A DNA stretch of 8,921 nucleotides from RGIG6165 sp045538835 (lineage in GTDB: Bacteria; Bacillota; Clostridia; Oscillospirales; Feifaniaceae). Shown here one piece after another: positions 1 through 6,339 of the stretch (its first letter is position 1; each line of letters begins with the position of its first letter). The stretch spans positions 1 through 8,921 of the forward strand of contig JAZQEF010000023.1 in the NCBI GenBank assembly GCA_045538835.1, read 5' to 3'. A program made the position numbers and the translations under genes. Below the pieces are notes generated by a model that was given only the letters and a program-made list of their open reading frames with translations, was not told where the DNA came from and did not search any database.

Positions 1-1
1 T

Positions 2-142
2 GTGGCAGTTGAAAACGTAGAGTTTATCGGCAGCAAGGCAGAAAACGAAACCGCAAAGTTGGAAACACCGGCTCAGAACGCATCTGACGGCTTTATGAAC
101 ATTCCAGAAGGAGCAAATGACGATTTGCCGATGTTTGGTTGA
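2..142 (+). CDS. ssb: Single-stranded DNA-binding protein, C-terminal end only (5' partial)
   Basis: The open frame enters from the left edge and encodes 46 residues before the stop at 140-142. It begins VAVENVEFIGSK, which resembles the last beta strand of the OB fold in bacterial and phage SSB proteins (typically 'V.ae.v.fL.s'). A polar linker follows, then the tip ANDDLPMFG. SSB proteins normally end in an acidic tip such as DDDLPF, which recruits replication and repair partners. Here the tip is DDLP followed by MFG, a slightly altered form. SSB coats single-stranded DNA during phage replication or recombination. The next gene starts 16 bases after the stop, consistent with one operon. The DNA-binding core lies outside the window, so the call rests on the strand motif and tail. 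Confidence 0.72.
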   Translation: MAVENVEFIGSKAENETAKLETPAQNASDGFMNIPEGANDDLPMFG

Positions 143-157
143 AAGGGGTTGCACAGC

Positions 158-493
158 ATGACAGGCAGAGAATACCAGGAATTAGCGGCAAGGACTATCA
201 ACAAAGATTTGACGCTTGTCGGACAGAGAAATCACGCGTTGCATGGCATGGTAGGTGAAATCGGTGAAATCCATTCTCTTTATCAGAAAGAGTATCAAGG
301 TCACGGTGCGCCGGATAGAGAACATATCCTGAAAGAAGTAGGTGATTTGCTTTGGTTTGTCAACGAGTATCTTACATCACAGGGATTCAGTTTTGACGAA
401 TGCATGGAAGTCAACATCGAAAAACTGAAAAAGCGTTATCCAGACGGATTCGCCGTTGAACGCAGCTTGCACAGAGAACAAAATGACATTTAG
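158..493 (+). CDS. MazG-like nucleotide pyrophosphohydrolase
   Basis: A 111-residue all-alpha protein of the MazG-like NTP pyrophosphohydrolase superfamily, which cleaves (d)NTPs to monophosphate and pyrophosphate with Mg2+. The paired metal-binding motifs are visible: EIGE (E34, E37), then EVGD (E60, D63) in the string KEVGDLLWFVNEYL. The C-terminal NIEKLKKRYPDGF (about residues 86-98) is a common family ending. I chose ATG 158 because GGGG at 145-148 lies 9 bases upstream. The upstream in-frame TTG at 149 overlaps that ribosome binding site. Phage MazG proteins are usually viewed as cleaning the nucleotide pool or altering host alarmone signalling; the substrate cannot be read here. It sits between ssb and the packaging genes, at the end of the replication module. 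Confidence 0.85.
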   Translation: MTGREYQELAARTINKDLTLVGQRNHALHGMVGEIGEIHSLYQKEYQGHGAPDREHILKEVGDLLWFVNEYLTSQGFSFDECMEVNIEKLKKRYPDGFAVERSLHREQNDI

Positions 494-602
494 GCATTGG
501 TTTTACATAAACTCCTTTTTACAATGTACAACGGTTTGGTCGCACATGGTTGTGGATGCGTAACAGGCACACGCATATCAAGTCCGATTCTTGACGATCA
601 AC

Positions 603-627
603 TTATACGTTTTGTCATAGCGTATAA
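603..627 (+). repeat. 7-bp inverted repeat upstream of terL
   Basis: TTATACG (603-609) is the exact reverse complement of CGTATAA (621-627), with an 11-base loop. It sits directly before the competing hairpins at 626-669 and shares two bases with them. Its role is unknown. A short AT-rich stem such as this could occur by chance, but its placement next to two more stems makes a structured leader more likely. Confidence 0.4.
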
Positions 628-639
628 CTCCGAAGATAA

Positions 640-669
640 CTATGCGGAGTTGAAATATACTCCGCATAG
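640..669 (+). repeat. Perfect 11-bp inverted repeat just upstream of terL
   Basis: CTATGCGGAGT (640-650) and ACTCCGCATAG (659-669) are exact reverse complements around an 8-base loop. The right arm ends 14 bases before the terL GTG. Part of the left arm (CGGAGTT, 645-651) is also an exact reverse complement of AACTCCG at 626-632, so two hairpins compete for it. There is no T-run after the stem. It may be an RNA element affecting terL translation or a protein-binding DNA dyad. Confidence 0.7.
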
Positions 670-683
670 CAACACGCAAAGAG

Positions 684-2438
684 GTGAAAGAAATATTAAA
701 AGAAGTTCAGGAAGTATTTGATATTGTAAAACAGAATAATAGCCTTGAAGCGTTGGATGTAGGATATGATCTTGCCGTAAGTTGCTTTGGGAAAGAGGAA
801 ACGCACGATGATGGCATCGTTGTGGCTAAATATTTGCGCGACAGGATTGAAAGGATTATCGTGCTGGATATCGAAGATGAAGTAATGCGCGTTCGGGAAG
901 TTTGGCGCATTATGGATACACTTCGTGACAATGTGCAAGCGACCGAAGAAACAGACCTATATCTGCGTGTGCTTCTTTTACTTGCACAGAACAGGGATTT
1001 TGACAGTTATTTGCTGTACCTAGAGAAGAATAGGTTGCAAAAAGAACGCTTTTATTTGCCTAAGAGAAAGCAGTTTATTAAACATGGTATTATTCCGGCT
1101 TTGCAAGATATGGTTGATGATAAATTGGATATACTTACAATTTCCATGCCGCCTTCGACCCAAAAAACCACTTGTGAGAAGTTTTTTAATTCTGCGGTTA
1201 TCGGTTGGTATCCTGATGATTTCAATCTGTTCTTTTCACATTCCGGTGATATCTGCTCTATGTATTACATGAGTGTTTTGGATATTTGCACTAATACGCA
1301 AGAGTATACATGGCAAGAAATATTTGCCGGACTTTCCGTGTCAAAAACAAACGCCAAAATGGGGCAATTTAATGTCGGCACTAAGTTTAAGCCGTTCCCA
1401 TCACTTCAAACTGCAAGTGTAGGAAGCGAAAATGCGGGCAAGGTTAGAGCAAGTAAATTTTTGTTAGTCGATGATATGATCGGCAAGCTGGAAGAGGCGT
1501 TGAACAAAAACATTTTGGATAAGTTGTGGAATGTGTATTCCGTTGATGCAAGGCAAAGGAAACTCGATGGATGTAAGGAAATTCACATCGCGACCCGATG
1601 GAGTGTGCATGATGTTATAGGTCGCTTACAAAGACTTTATGACGGAAACAAAGATGTAAGGACAAAGTTTATTGCCGTTCCAGATATAGATCCCGTAACG
1701 GGAAATAGTAATTTTGACTATGAGTATTTGGGATTGTCTGTAAAGTTTTTTAACGATCAGGCGTTGGCAATGGATGAGATAAGTTATCGTTGTCTTTACA
1801 AGAATGAACCCATCGAACGAGAAGGTCTTTTATATCATGACGAAGATTTACGGCGGTATTTGTCGTTGCCGGAGAAACAACCTGACGCTATACTTGCGAT
1901 TTGCGATGTGAAAAACAAAGGAACTGATTTTATGTTCCAACCTATCTTTTATCAATATGGAGTTGATTTTTATCTTGTCGATTGTGTATGTGATGATGAT
2001 GTTGATTATGATAGGCAGTACGAAAAATTATCGAGATTGCTTTTTGAACATAAAGTACAGGCTTGCGAATACGAAAGCAACACAGGCGGCGATAGAGTTG
2101 CCCATAATGTTCAAGAAAAACTTAAAGAAATGGGTAGCACTTGCACGATAACAACAAAACCGACAGAAACAAACAAAGAAACGAGAATTATATCAAATAA
2201 CGATTGGGTAAAAAATAGAATTATATTTCGCGACAAGTCACTTTACTCGCCTAAAAGCGATTACGGAATAATGATGAATTGGCTTTTGTGTTATTCGGTT
2301 GTCGGAAAGAATAATCATGATGATGTGCCGGATGGTTTGGCAAACTTTAGACTATATGTTGACGGTATGCAACCTAAGTTAGCAACTATCGAAGCGGTAT
2401 TCAATCCGTTTAGGTCGAAAGGGGTTTACGCGATATGA
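684..2438 (+). CDS. terL: Phage terminase, large subunit
   Basis: A 584-residue DNA-packaging motor with ATPase and nuclease parts; it docks on the portal, pumps DNA into the procapsid and cuts concatemers. The helical N-terminus includes DFDSYLLYLEKNR (105-117), familiar from Clostridia prophage terminases. The Walker A region is SMPPSTQKTT (154-163), keeping K161 and T162 but lacking the usual glycines. Walker B is FLLVDDM (259-265) and the coupling motif is ATRW (303-306). The RNase H-like nuclease has D408 in AICDVKNKGTDF, acidic residues in CEYESNTGGD (461-470), and HDDVPDGLA (545-553), all typical metal ligands. The start is uncertain: GTG 684 is the only standard codon near the N-terminus, but it has no well-spaced ribosome binding site. 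The stop overlaps the next start (ATGA). The gene looks more AT-rich than the capsid genes. Confidence 0.95.
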   Translation: MKEILKEVQEVFDIVKQNNSLEALDVGYDLAVSCFGKEETHDDGIVVAKYLRDRIERIIVLDIEDEVMRVREVWRIMDTLRDNVQATEETDLYLRVLLLLAQNRDFDSYLLYLEKNRLQKERFYLPKRKQFIKHGIIPALQDMVDDKLDILTISMPPSTQKTTCEKFFNSAVIGWYPDDFNLFFSHSGDICSMYYMSVLDICTNTQEYTWQEIFAGLSVSKTNAKMGQFNVGTKFKPFPSLQTASVGSENAGKVRASKFLLVDDMIGKLEEALNKNILDKLWNVYSVDARQRKLDGCKEIHIATRWSVHDVIGRLQRLYDGNKDVRTKFIAVPDIDPVTGNSNFDYEYLGLSVKFFNDQALAMDEISYRCLYKNEPIEREGLLYHDEDLRRYLSLPEKQPDAILAICDVKNKGTDFMFQPIFYQYGVDFYLVDCVCDDDVDYDRQYEKLSRLLFEHKVQACEYESNTGGDRVAHNVQEKLKEMGSTCTITTKPTETNKETRIISNNDWVKNRIIFRDKSLYSPKSDYGIMMNWLLCYSVVGKNNHDDVPDGLANFRLYVDGMQPKLATIEAVFNPFRSKGVYAI

Positions 2439-2863
2439 CAGAGAATGATTTGAAGCGTGTTTACTACATGAACAAACATATCCAAAAGAGGATTGACAAG
2501 ATAGATATGCTTCGGGCAACTATAAGCGGCTCTGCAATTCGTTATGACGGTGATTCCGTGCAATCGAGCAACGGACAGGACAGGCTTGAAAGGGCGATTG
2601 CCGAAATTGTTGACCTTGAAAAAGAGGTTGACGAAATGACGGACAGATATATCGCTTACAAAAACAAGGTGATAGCGAACATAGACAAAATTCCGTCTGA
2701 ACGTGACAAAGATGTTTTGTATGGCAGATATATTTTGTTTATGCAATTTACAGACATAGCAGACGATCTTCACCTGGATGCAAGCTGGGTACGGAAAATC
2801 CATAAAAGGGCGATGGACAAATACGTTGAAAAACCGACTAAAACCACAAAATGTTGTGGTTAG
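2435..2863 (+). CDS. DUF1492-like phage regulator with coiled coil and C-terminal HTH
   Basis: A 142-residue protein resembling the DUF1492 family found near packaging genes of Bacillota phages. Residues about 5-30 and 48-85 form heptad-rich helices around a polar segment (residues 31-47). Residues about 94-130, including DIADDLHLDASWVRKIHKRA, look like a sigma-70 region 4 type helix-turn-helix. Its C-terminus is basic (KPTKTTK) and ends CCG. ATG 2435 overlaps the terL stop and has AAAGGGG at 2418-2424. By analogy with late regulators such as ArpU and RinA it may activate late transcription, and a near-consensus promoter begins 3 bases after its stop. It could instead fill the role of the missing small terminase, since those proteins also combine a HTH with an oligomerising helix. 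The family match is fairly sure; the function is not. Confidence 0.7.
   Translation: MTENDLKRVYYMNKHIQKRIDKIDMLRATISGSAIRYDGDSVQSSNGQDRLERAIAEIVDLEKEVDEMTDRYIAYKNKVIANIDKIPSERDKDVLYGRYILFMQFTDIADDLHLDASWVRKIHKRAMDKYVEKPTKTTKCCG
2842..2861 (+). repeat. 8-bp inverted repeat at the end of the DUF1492-like gene
   Basis: AACCACAA (2842-2849) and TTGTGGTT (2854-2861) are exact reverse complements around a 4-base loop. The right arm ends on the first base of the TAG stop (2861-2863), and the -35 box follows 4 bases later at 2866. No T-run follows on the + strand, so this is not a plain terminator. It could be an operator for the downstream promoter or an RNA hairpin protecting the upstream message. 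Confidence 0.6.
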
Positions 2864-2865
2864 TG

Positions 2866-2894
2866 TTGACACGCCCGTCAATATGTTGTAAAAT
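2866..2894 (+). promoter_or_regulatory. Near-consensus sigma-70/sigma-A promoter
   Basis: A perfect -35 box TTGACA (2866-2871), a 17-base spacer, and a -10 box TAAAAT (2889-2894, one mismatch from TATAAT). Transcription should start near 2901. The -35 box lies in a dyad, TTGAC (2866-2870) with GTCAA (2877-2881), which may be an operator. It is the only strong promoter I see in the window. It points toward the portal gene, but a terminator lies between. Confidence 0.75.
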
Positions 2895-2900
2895 GATAAA

Positions 2901-2990
2901 TGTGAAAGTAGATTTGTAACCCAATACATTCTTCATTTTCTTATTTCTTTCGATTTAAGGCGCGATTCCGTTCCCTGGTCGCGCCTTTTT
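2901..2990 (+). ncRNA. Possible small RNA or attenuated leader of about 90 nt
   Basis: This is the stretch between the predicted start of the 2866-2894 promoter and the T-run of the 2957-2990 terminator. It has no open frame with a ribosome binding site. If the terminator works fully, the product is a short RNA with a 3' hairpin. If it is read through, this is the leader of the portal operon. A pyrimidine-rich tract lies at about 2929-2952. No known RNA family was recognised, and the exact 5' end is inferred only from the -10 position. Confidence 0.4.
2957..2990 (+). terminator. Strong intrinsic terminator before the portal gene
   Basis: AAGGCGCGA (2957-2965) pairs perfectly with TCGCGCCTT (2979-2987) around a 13-base loop, and five T residues run from 2986 to 2990. 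This is a textbook GC-rich stem with a U-run. It lies about 60 bases after the -10 box of the upstream promoter and directly before the portal ribosome binding site (GGAG, 2995-2998). Portal transcription therefore depends on readthrough or antitermination. Confidence 0.85.
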
Positions 2991-3009
2991 GCGTGGAGAA
3001 AAACATAGC

Positions 3010-4524
3010 ATGAACTCAATGACTTTTCAGGATATCGTCAAAGGACGGTATGGACGGAAAATTGCATATACAGATGTTGAACGTATTACTGCCGATAATG
3101 TTGTCAAGGTTTTAGGCAATGCTATCGGCGTTTTTAATTTCAACAAGGTTGCGATCAAGTATCTTTGGGATTACAAAAACGGAGATCAGCCTTCGCTTTA
3201 TCGAACAAAGACTATCCGTGACGATGTGTGCAACAAAGTTGTTGAAAATCACGCATGGGAAATCGTGCGGTTTAAGACAGGTCAGACTTACGGCGAACCA
3301 ATTATGTATAACAGTCTGTCAAAAGAAGAGAATGTCAATAAGGCTGTTGACAGGTTTAACGGATATTTGCGTTCAGCCGGAAAAGCGGCAAAAGATATTT
3401 CGATGGGTGAGTGGCAGAGTGCTACGGGAGCAGGATTTGAAGCAGTGCAGCTTCGTGAAGATGGCGCGGATTTGCCCTTTCGTATCGTAGTTCCTTCGCC
3501 TATGAACACTTTTGTTATATATCAGCGACAGACACAAGAACCGATTATGTCCGTGCAAGAATTGAAAGACGAAGAAAGTCGCGTTTACTATCAATGCTTT
3601 ACAAAAACGCATGAGTATCGCATTCAGAATAGCGGTCTTTTACCTCTTTCGATGACAGGTGAGAATACTCCGGTTTACGAAAGATTACATACATTTGGCG
3701 AAATTCCTATTGTTGAATATCCGAACAATCAGGATAGGTTGTCTGACATTGAGATTGTTATAACGCTTCTCGATGCGATTGATAACTACCAATCTCAGCG
3801 TGTCGATTCCGTGGAGCAGTTTGTCAATAGTTTTATTAAGTTTGTCAACTGCGATATTGACGAAGAAACATTCAAAAAGATGAAAATGTGCGGCGCGTTT
3901 GTAGTCAAGTCAAACAACGGATCTGATAATAAAGCCGATGTTGACATTATGACACAGGAATTAAACCAAACGCAGACACAGGTTGCAAAGGAAGATTTGT
4001 GGGATAGCGCACTTGATATCCTGGCGATTCCGAACAGACAGGAAAACGGCGGCGGTGATCGCGCCGGTGCGACCTACCTGAGAAACGGTTGGGATCATGC
4101 AAAACAGGCGGCACGAATTAAAGACGCCTATGTGATGGAAAGTGAATATCGGTTATCCACTTGCATCAGAAATGCAATCCGTGTAAGAAAAGGCGAAAAA
4201 GAATTGCCTATCACGATTGCAGATTATGAACCTGTTATCAATCATTCGCCTACTGACAATATGCAAGTCAAGGCGCAGACATTCCAGATGCTTGTTCAGA
4301 ATGGCATACATCCGTTAGTCGCGATCAAAACTACGGGATTATGGAATGATCCTGAAAAGGTTTATATGTTGTCAAAACCTTACTTGGATAACCTTTACAA
4401 AACGATAGATGATGCGATTGAACAGCAGAACTTACAAGATCAGGTCGCAAAAGCACAAGAGTTGATAGCAAATGGCACTTCAAAAGAAGGACGAACTGAA
4501 CAATCTGATAGCGATTCCGTATGA
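3010..4524 (+). CDS. Phage portal protein (SPP1 gp6-like)
   Basis: A 504-residue portal protein. Twelve copies form the ring at one capsid vertex through which TerL pumps DNA and to which the head-tail connector binds. The sequence shows the usual portal order: an N-terminal clip and wing region with VENHAWEIVRFKTGQTYGEP, a mid-protein region with the string NNQDRLSDIEIVITLLDAID, and then IPNRQENGGGDRAGATYL (residues about 340-357) next to a long helix, as in Clostridia portals. The acidic, Gln-rich C-terminus is normal. I chose ATG 3010 because GGAG at 2995-2998 lies 11 bases upstream. An in-frame TTG at 2989 lies inside the terminator T-run. Its 3' end overlaps the next gene by 53 bases in another frame, which implies coupled translation. 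Confidence 0.92.
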   Translation: MNSMTFQDIVKGRYGRKIAYTDVERITADNVVKVLGNAIGVFNFNKVAIKYLWDYKNGDQPSLYRTKTIRDDVCNKVVENHAWEIVRFKTGQTYGEPIMYNSLSKEENVNKAVDRFNGYLRSAGKAAKDISMGEWQSATGAGFEAVQLREDGADLPFRIVVPSPMNTFVIYQRQTQEPIMSVQELKDEESRVYYQCFTKTHEYRIQNSGLLPLSMTGENTPVYERLHTFGEIPIVEYPNNQDRLSDIEIVITLLDAIDNYQSQRVDSVEQFVNSFIKFVNCDIDEETFKKMKMCGAFVVKSNNGSDNKADVDIMTQELNQTQTQVAKEDLWDSALDILAIPNRQENGGGDRAGATYLRNGWDHAKQAARIKDAYVMESEYRLSTCIRNAIRVRKGEKELPITIADYEPVINHSPTDNMQVKAQTFQMLVQNGIHPLVAIKTTGLWNDPEKVYMLSKPYLDNLYKTIDDAIEQQNLQDQVAKAQELIANGTSKEGRTEQSDSDSV

Positions 4525-5107
4525 GCAATACTTCGGTGAAATGGGATTGTCGAAAGAAGAGATTGCAAGACGGATTGAGTTAGCAGAAATGCTTGACGAT
4601 GTGTTTATCATGCTCTTTACGCTTATCAAAGCAGAAAAGGCGGCAAGCAAGATTTTGGATGTTGATTACCTTGTCGGATATGCAGAACGGCATTACAAGG
4701 ATGTGCTTGATTACTTCGGCATTGACTATCTTGAAAAATATCCTTGGCTGAATAGTCACATAACGCAAGCCGCAGAAGAAGTCATAAAGCAGAATGAGAA
4801 AAAGCCGGATGATGAATGGAACGTATCTGACGATAGAGCGATGGTGATTGCCGAAAACGAAGTCAATTCAGTTTATGAATACGTTGCATTTCAAGATGCG
4901 GTAGATAGCGGAAAGACAAGGAAAACTTGGAATACAATGCTTGATAGCAAAGTCAGGCATACGCACATGGATATTGAAAGTCTTACAATCCCAATCATGG
5001 AAAGATTTCCTGTCGGTGCTTATGAAATGTATCAGCCAAAAGATACATCTTGTGGCGCGGGAATGGAAGAAATCGCCGGTTGCCGGTGCTGGTGTACTTA
5101 CTCATGA
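4472..5107 (+). CDS. Minor capsid / head morphogenesis protein (Mu F / SPP1 gp7-like)
   Basis: A 211-residue protein of the family that binds the portal and helps start head assembly or DNA release. The diagnostic part is C-terminal: KTWNTMLDSKVRHTHMDI (151-168), the family's 'W....D..vR..H' signature. It ends in EEIAGCRCWCTY, where C204, C206 and C208 resemble the CRC motif seen in many members. The first 110 residues are helical and less conserved. The protein is shorter than SPP1 gp7 (about 300 residues), so part of the N-terminal domain may be missing. The start ATG 4472 lies inside the portal gene with only a weak AGAG about 10 bases upstream. The next in-frame ATG (4541) has no better site. 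The stop overlaps the next start (ATGA, 5104-5107). Confidence 0.82.
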   Translation: MALQKKDELNNLIAIPYEQYFGEMGLSKEEIARRIELAEMLDDVFIMLFTLIKAEKAASKILDVDYLVGYAERHYKDVLDYFGIDYLEKYPWLNSHITQAAEEVIKQNEKKPDDEWNVSDDRAMVIAENEVNSVYEYVAFQDAVDSGKTRKTWNTMLDSKVRHTHMDIESLTIPIMERFPVGAYEMYQPKDTSCGAGMEEIAGCRCWCTYS

Positions 5108-6339
5108 AATATGTGTTGATGTGTGGTTCAAACCACGAAAAAATAGACGGTGTACCGCGGCAACTTGTGGAAATCGGCGGTGAAAGAGTTATCGACAGGA
5201 CAATCCGATTATTGCGCAGCAATGGGATTTCCGATATTGCGATAACAGCCACGGACGAAGCGTTTAATAATTGCGGCGTTCCTGTTATCAAATACGATAG
5301 CAAGGGCGCATGGGTAAATTGCTTTTATCCAACGGACAAGCCTGTTTGCTACATCTTCGGTGATGTTTACTTTTCGCCTGATGCAATCAAAAAAATTGTA
5401 AACACCAATACGGAAAGAGTAGAGTTTTTCGCAAGCGCACCGCCTTTCGATAACCGGTATCAGAAAATATGGGGCGAGCCGTTTGCGTTCAAGGTAAAGG
5501 ATCAGGCATATTTCCGTAGTTGCATTGAAGAAGTCAAGGAACTTGATAGACAAGGAAAATTCAATCGTGATCCGATTGCGTGGGAAGTTTGGCAAGTAGT
5601 AAAGCGAACACCTATCAATCAGATTTTTTACGGCAACTACGTTGTTGTCAACGATTATACGTGCGACATTGACGAAAAGAAAGATATTGCCGCGTTTGAA
5701 CGCATAGCGTTAGACGAACAAGCGAAAGTCAGATATTTAATTCATGCGACACCAAAACGAATGTGGTACGTAGAAGATTATCTGATTCCGTCCATGTTCG
5801 ATCAGGGCATAGATTATGTTGATGTTTGGGAAGATATTGACAATGAAGGCAACCTTATGAGTTGCATGAAAGCATTTGAAGAATGCGGTCAATATCCGGG
5901 CGGCACATGGCACTTGCAAGACGATGTTTTAATCTGCCGTGACTTTGCAGAAAAAACAAAGAAAGTCGGTAACGAAATCCTATGCGGTTTCACTTGCGAG
6001 AAGTTTTCAATGCCTCGTATGCAATATTCGTTTCCTTGTATTTTTATACCAAACAAATATGCCGCTGGATGCGCTGAATGGTTTTTTAATACACAGCAAC
6101 AACAGCGGTTTAACAATTTTATTCTAAGGCGAAAATGCGATGATGAAGTATTCATGGCATACGCACAAGAAAATCATTTGCCATACAAAAACATGAATCC
6201 CTGTTTGGTCGAACACGTTGATTGGCTTTTGGGCGGTTCGGTAGCGAATTATGATCGGTTTGAAAAACAAATCCGCGCGAAGTTTTGGGATGATGAAGAT
6301 TTAGTAAAGGATTTAGAGGTTAGATTAGCGAATCGGTAA
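5104..6339 (+). CDS. Bifunctional nucleotidyltransferase-glycosyltransferase-like fusion protein
   Basis: A 411-residue two-domain protein. Residues 1-205 look like a sugar-1-phosphate nucleotidyltransferase: MKYVLMCGSN at the N-terminus, VPRQLVEIGGERVIDRTIRLL (18-38; the usual Lys after Pro is R19), the metal-binding FGDVYFSP (85-92, D87), and DYTCDIDEKKDIAAFE (184-199), matching the usual C-terminal 'DIDTPED' motif. Residues about 208-411 resemble a GT-A glycosyltransferase: YLIHATPKRM, GTWHLQDDVLICRDF (267-281, with the acidic pair D273-D274), DDEVFMAYA, and PCLVEHVDW (366-374). ATG 5104 overlaps the upstream stop (ATGA), with no strong ribosome binding site, so translation is probably coupled. 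Such an enzyme could activate and transfer a sugar in one protein. Its place between minor capsid and scaffold genes suggests a virion target. Domain calls are fairly secure, but substrate and acceptor are unknown. Confidence 0.78.
   Translation: MKYVLMCGSNHEKIDGVPRQLVEIGGERVIDRTIRLLRSNGISDIAITATDEAFNNCGVPVIKYDSKGAWVNCFYPTDKPVCYIFGDVYFSPDAIKKIVNTNTERVEFFASAPPFDNRYQKIWGEPFAFKVKDQAYFRSCIEEVKELDRQGKFNRDPIAWEVWQVVKRTPINQIFYGNYVVVNDYTCDIDEKKDIAAFERIALDEQAKVRYLIHATPKRMWYVEDYLIPSMFDQGIDYVDVWEDIDNEGNLMSCMKAFEECGQYPGGTWHLQDDVLICRDFAEKTKKVGNEILCGFTCEKFSMPRMQYSFPCIFIPNKYAAGCAEWFFNTQQQQRFNNFILRRKCDDEVFMAYAQENHLPYKNMNPCLVEHVDWLLGGSVANYDRFEKQIRAKFWDDEDLVKDLEVRLANR

Larger units (their letters stand above)
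494..683 (+). other. Structured intergenic region before terL
   Basis: About 190 bases between the MazG-like gene and terL. One open frame crosses it (TTG 497 or ATG 523, to 721), but neither start has a ribosome binding site, the product resembles nothing I know, and it runs into terL. I treat it as non-coding. It holds a series of inverted repeats: 556-561 with 571-576, 603-609 with 621-627, 626-632 with 645-651, and 640-650 with 659-669. No T-run follows the last stem, so it is not a standard intrinsic terminator. A weak promoter-like pair, TTGTCA (612-617) and GATAAC (635-640) with 17-base spacing, also lies here. It could be a leader controlling terL or a DNA site such as a packaging recognition site. 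Confidence 0.5.

Noticed and set aside
612..640. TTGTCA-17-GATAAC as a promoter for terL
   Set aside because: The -35 is fair but the -10 matches only 4 of 6 and overlaps the hairpins; noted as a weak candidate, not annotated alone.
497..721. 74-codon + strand frame between the MazG-like gene and terL
   Set aside because: No ribosome binding site at TTG 497 or ATG 523, no recognisable product, overlaps terL, and the region is filled with inverted repeats. Left as possible but unsupported.
2426..2929. 167-codon minus-strand frame opposite the DUF1492-like gene
   Set aside because: It lies wholly antisense to a well-supported gene and through the promoter region, with no ribosome binding site or family resemblance.
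5050..5103. Longer N-terminus for the fusion protein (start at ATG 5050)
   Set aside because: It adds 18 residues (beginning MWRGNGRNRR) unlike any nucleotidyltransferase start. ATG 5104 begins exactly at the expected first beta strand and overlaps the upstream stop.
5209..5595. 128-codon minus-strand frame opposite the nucleotidyltransferase domain
   Set aside because: Antisense to clear motifs of the fusion protein; no independent support.
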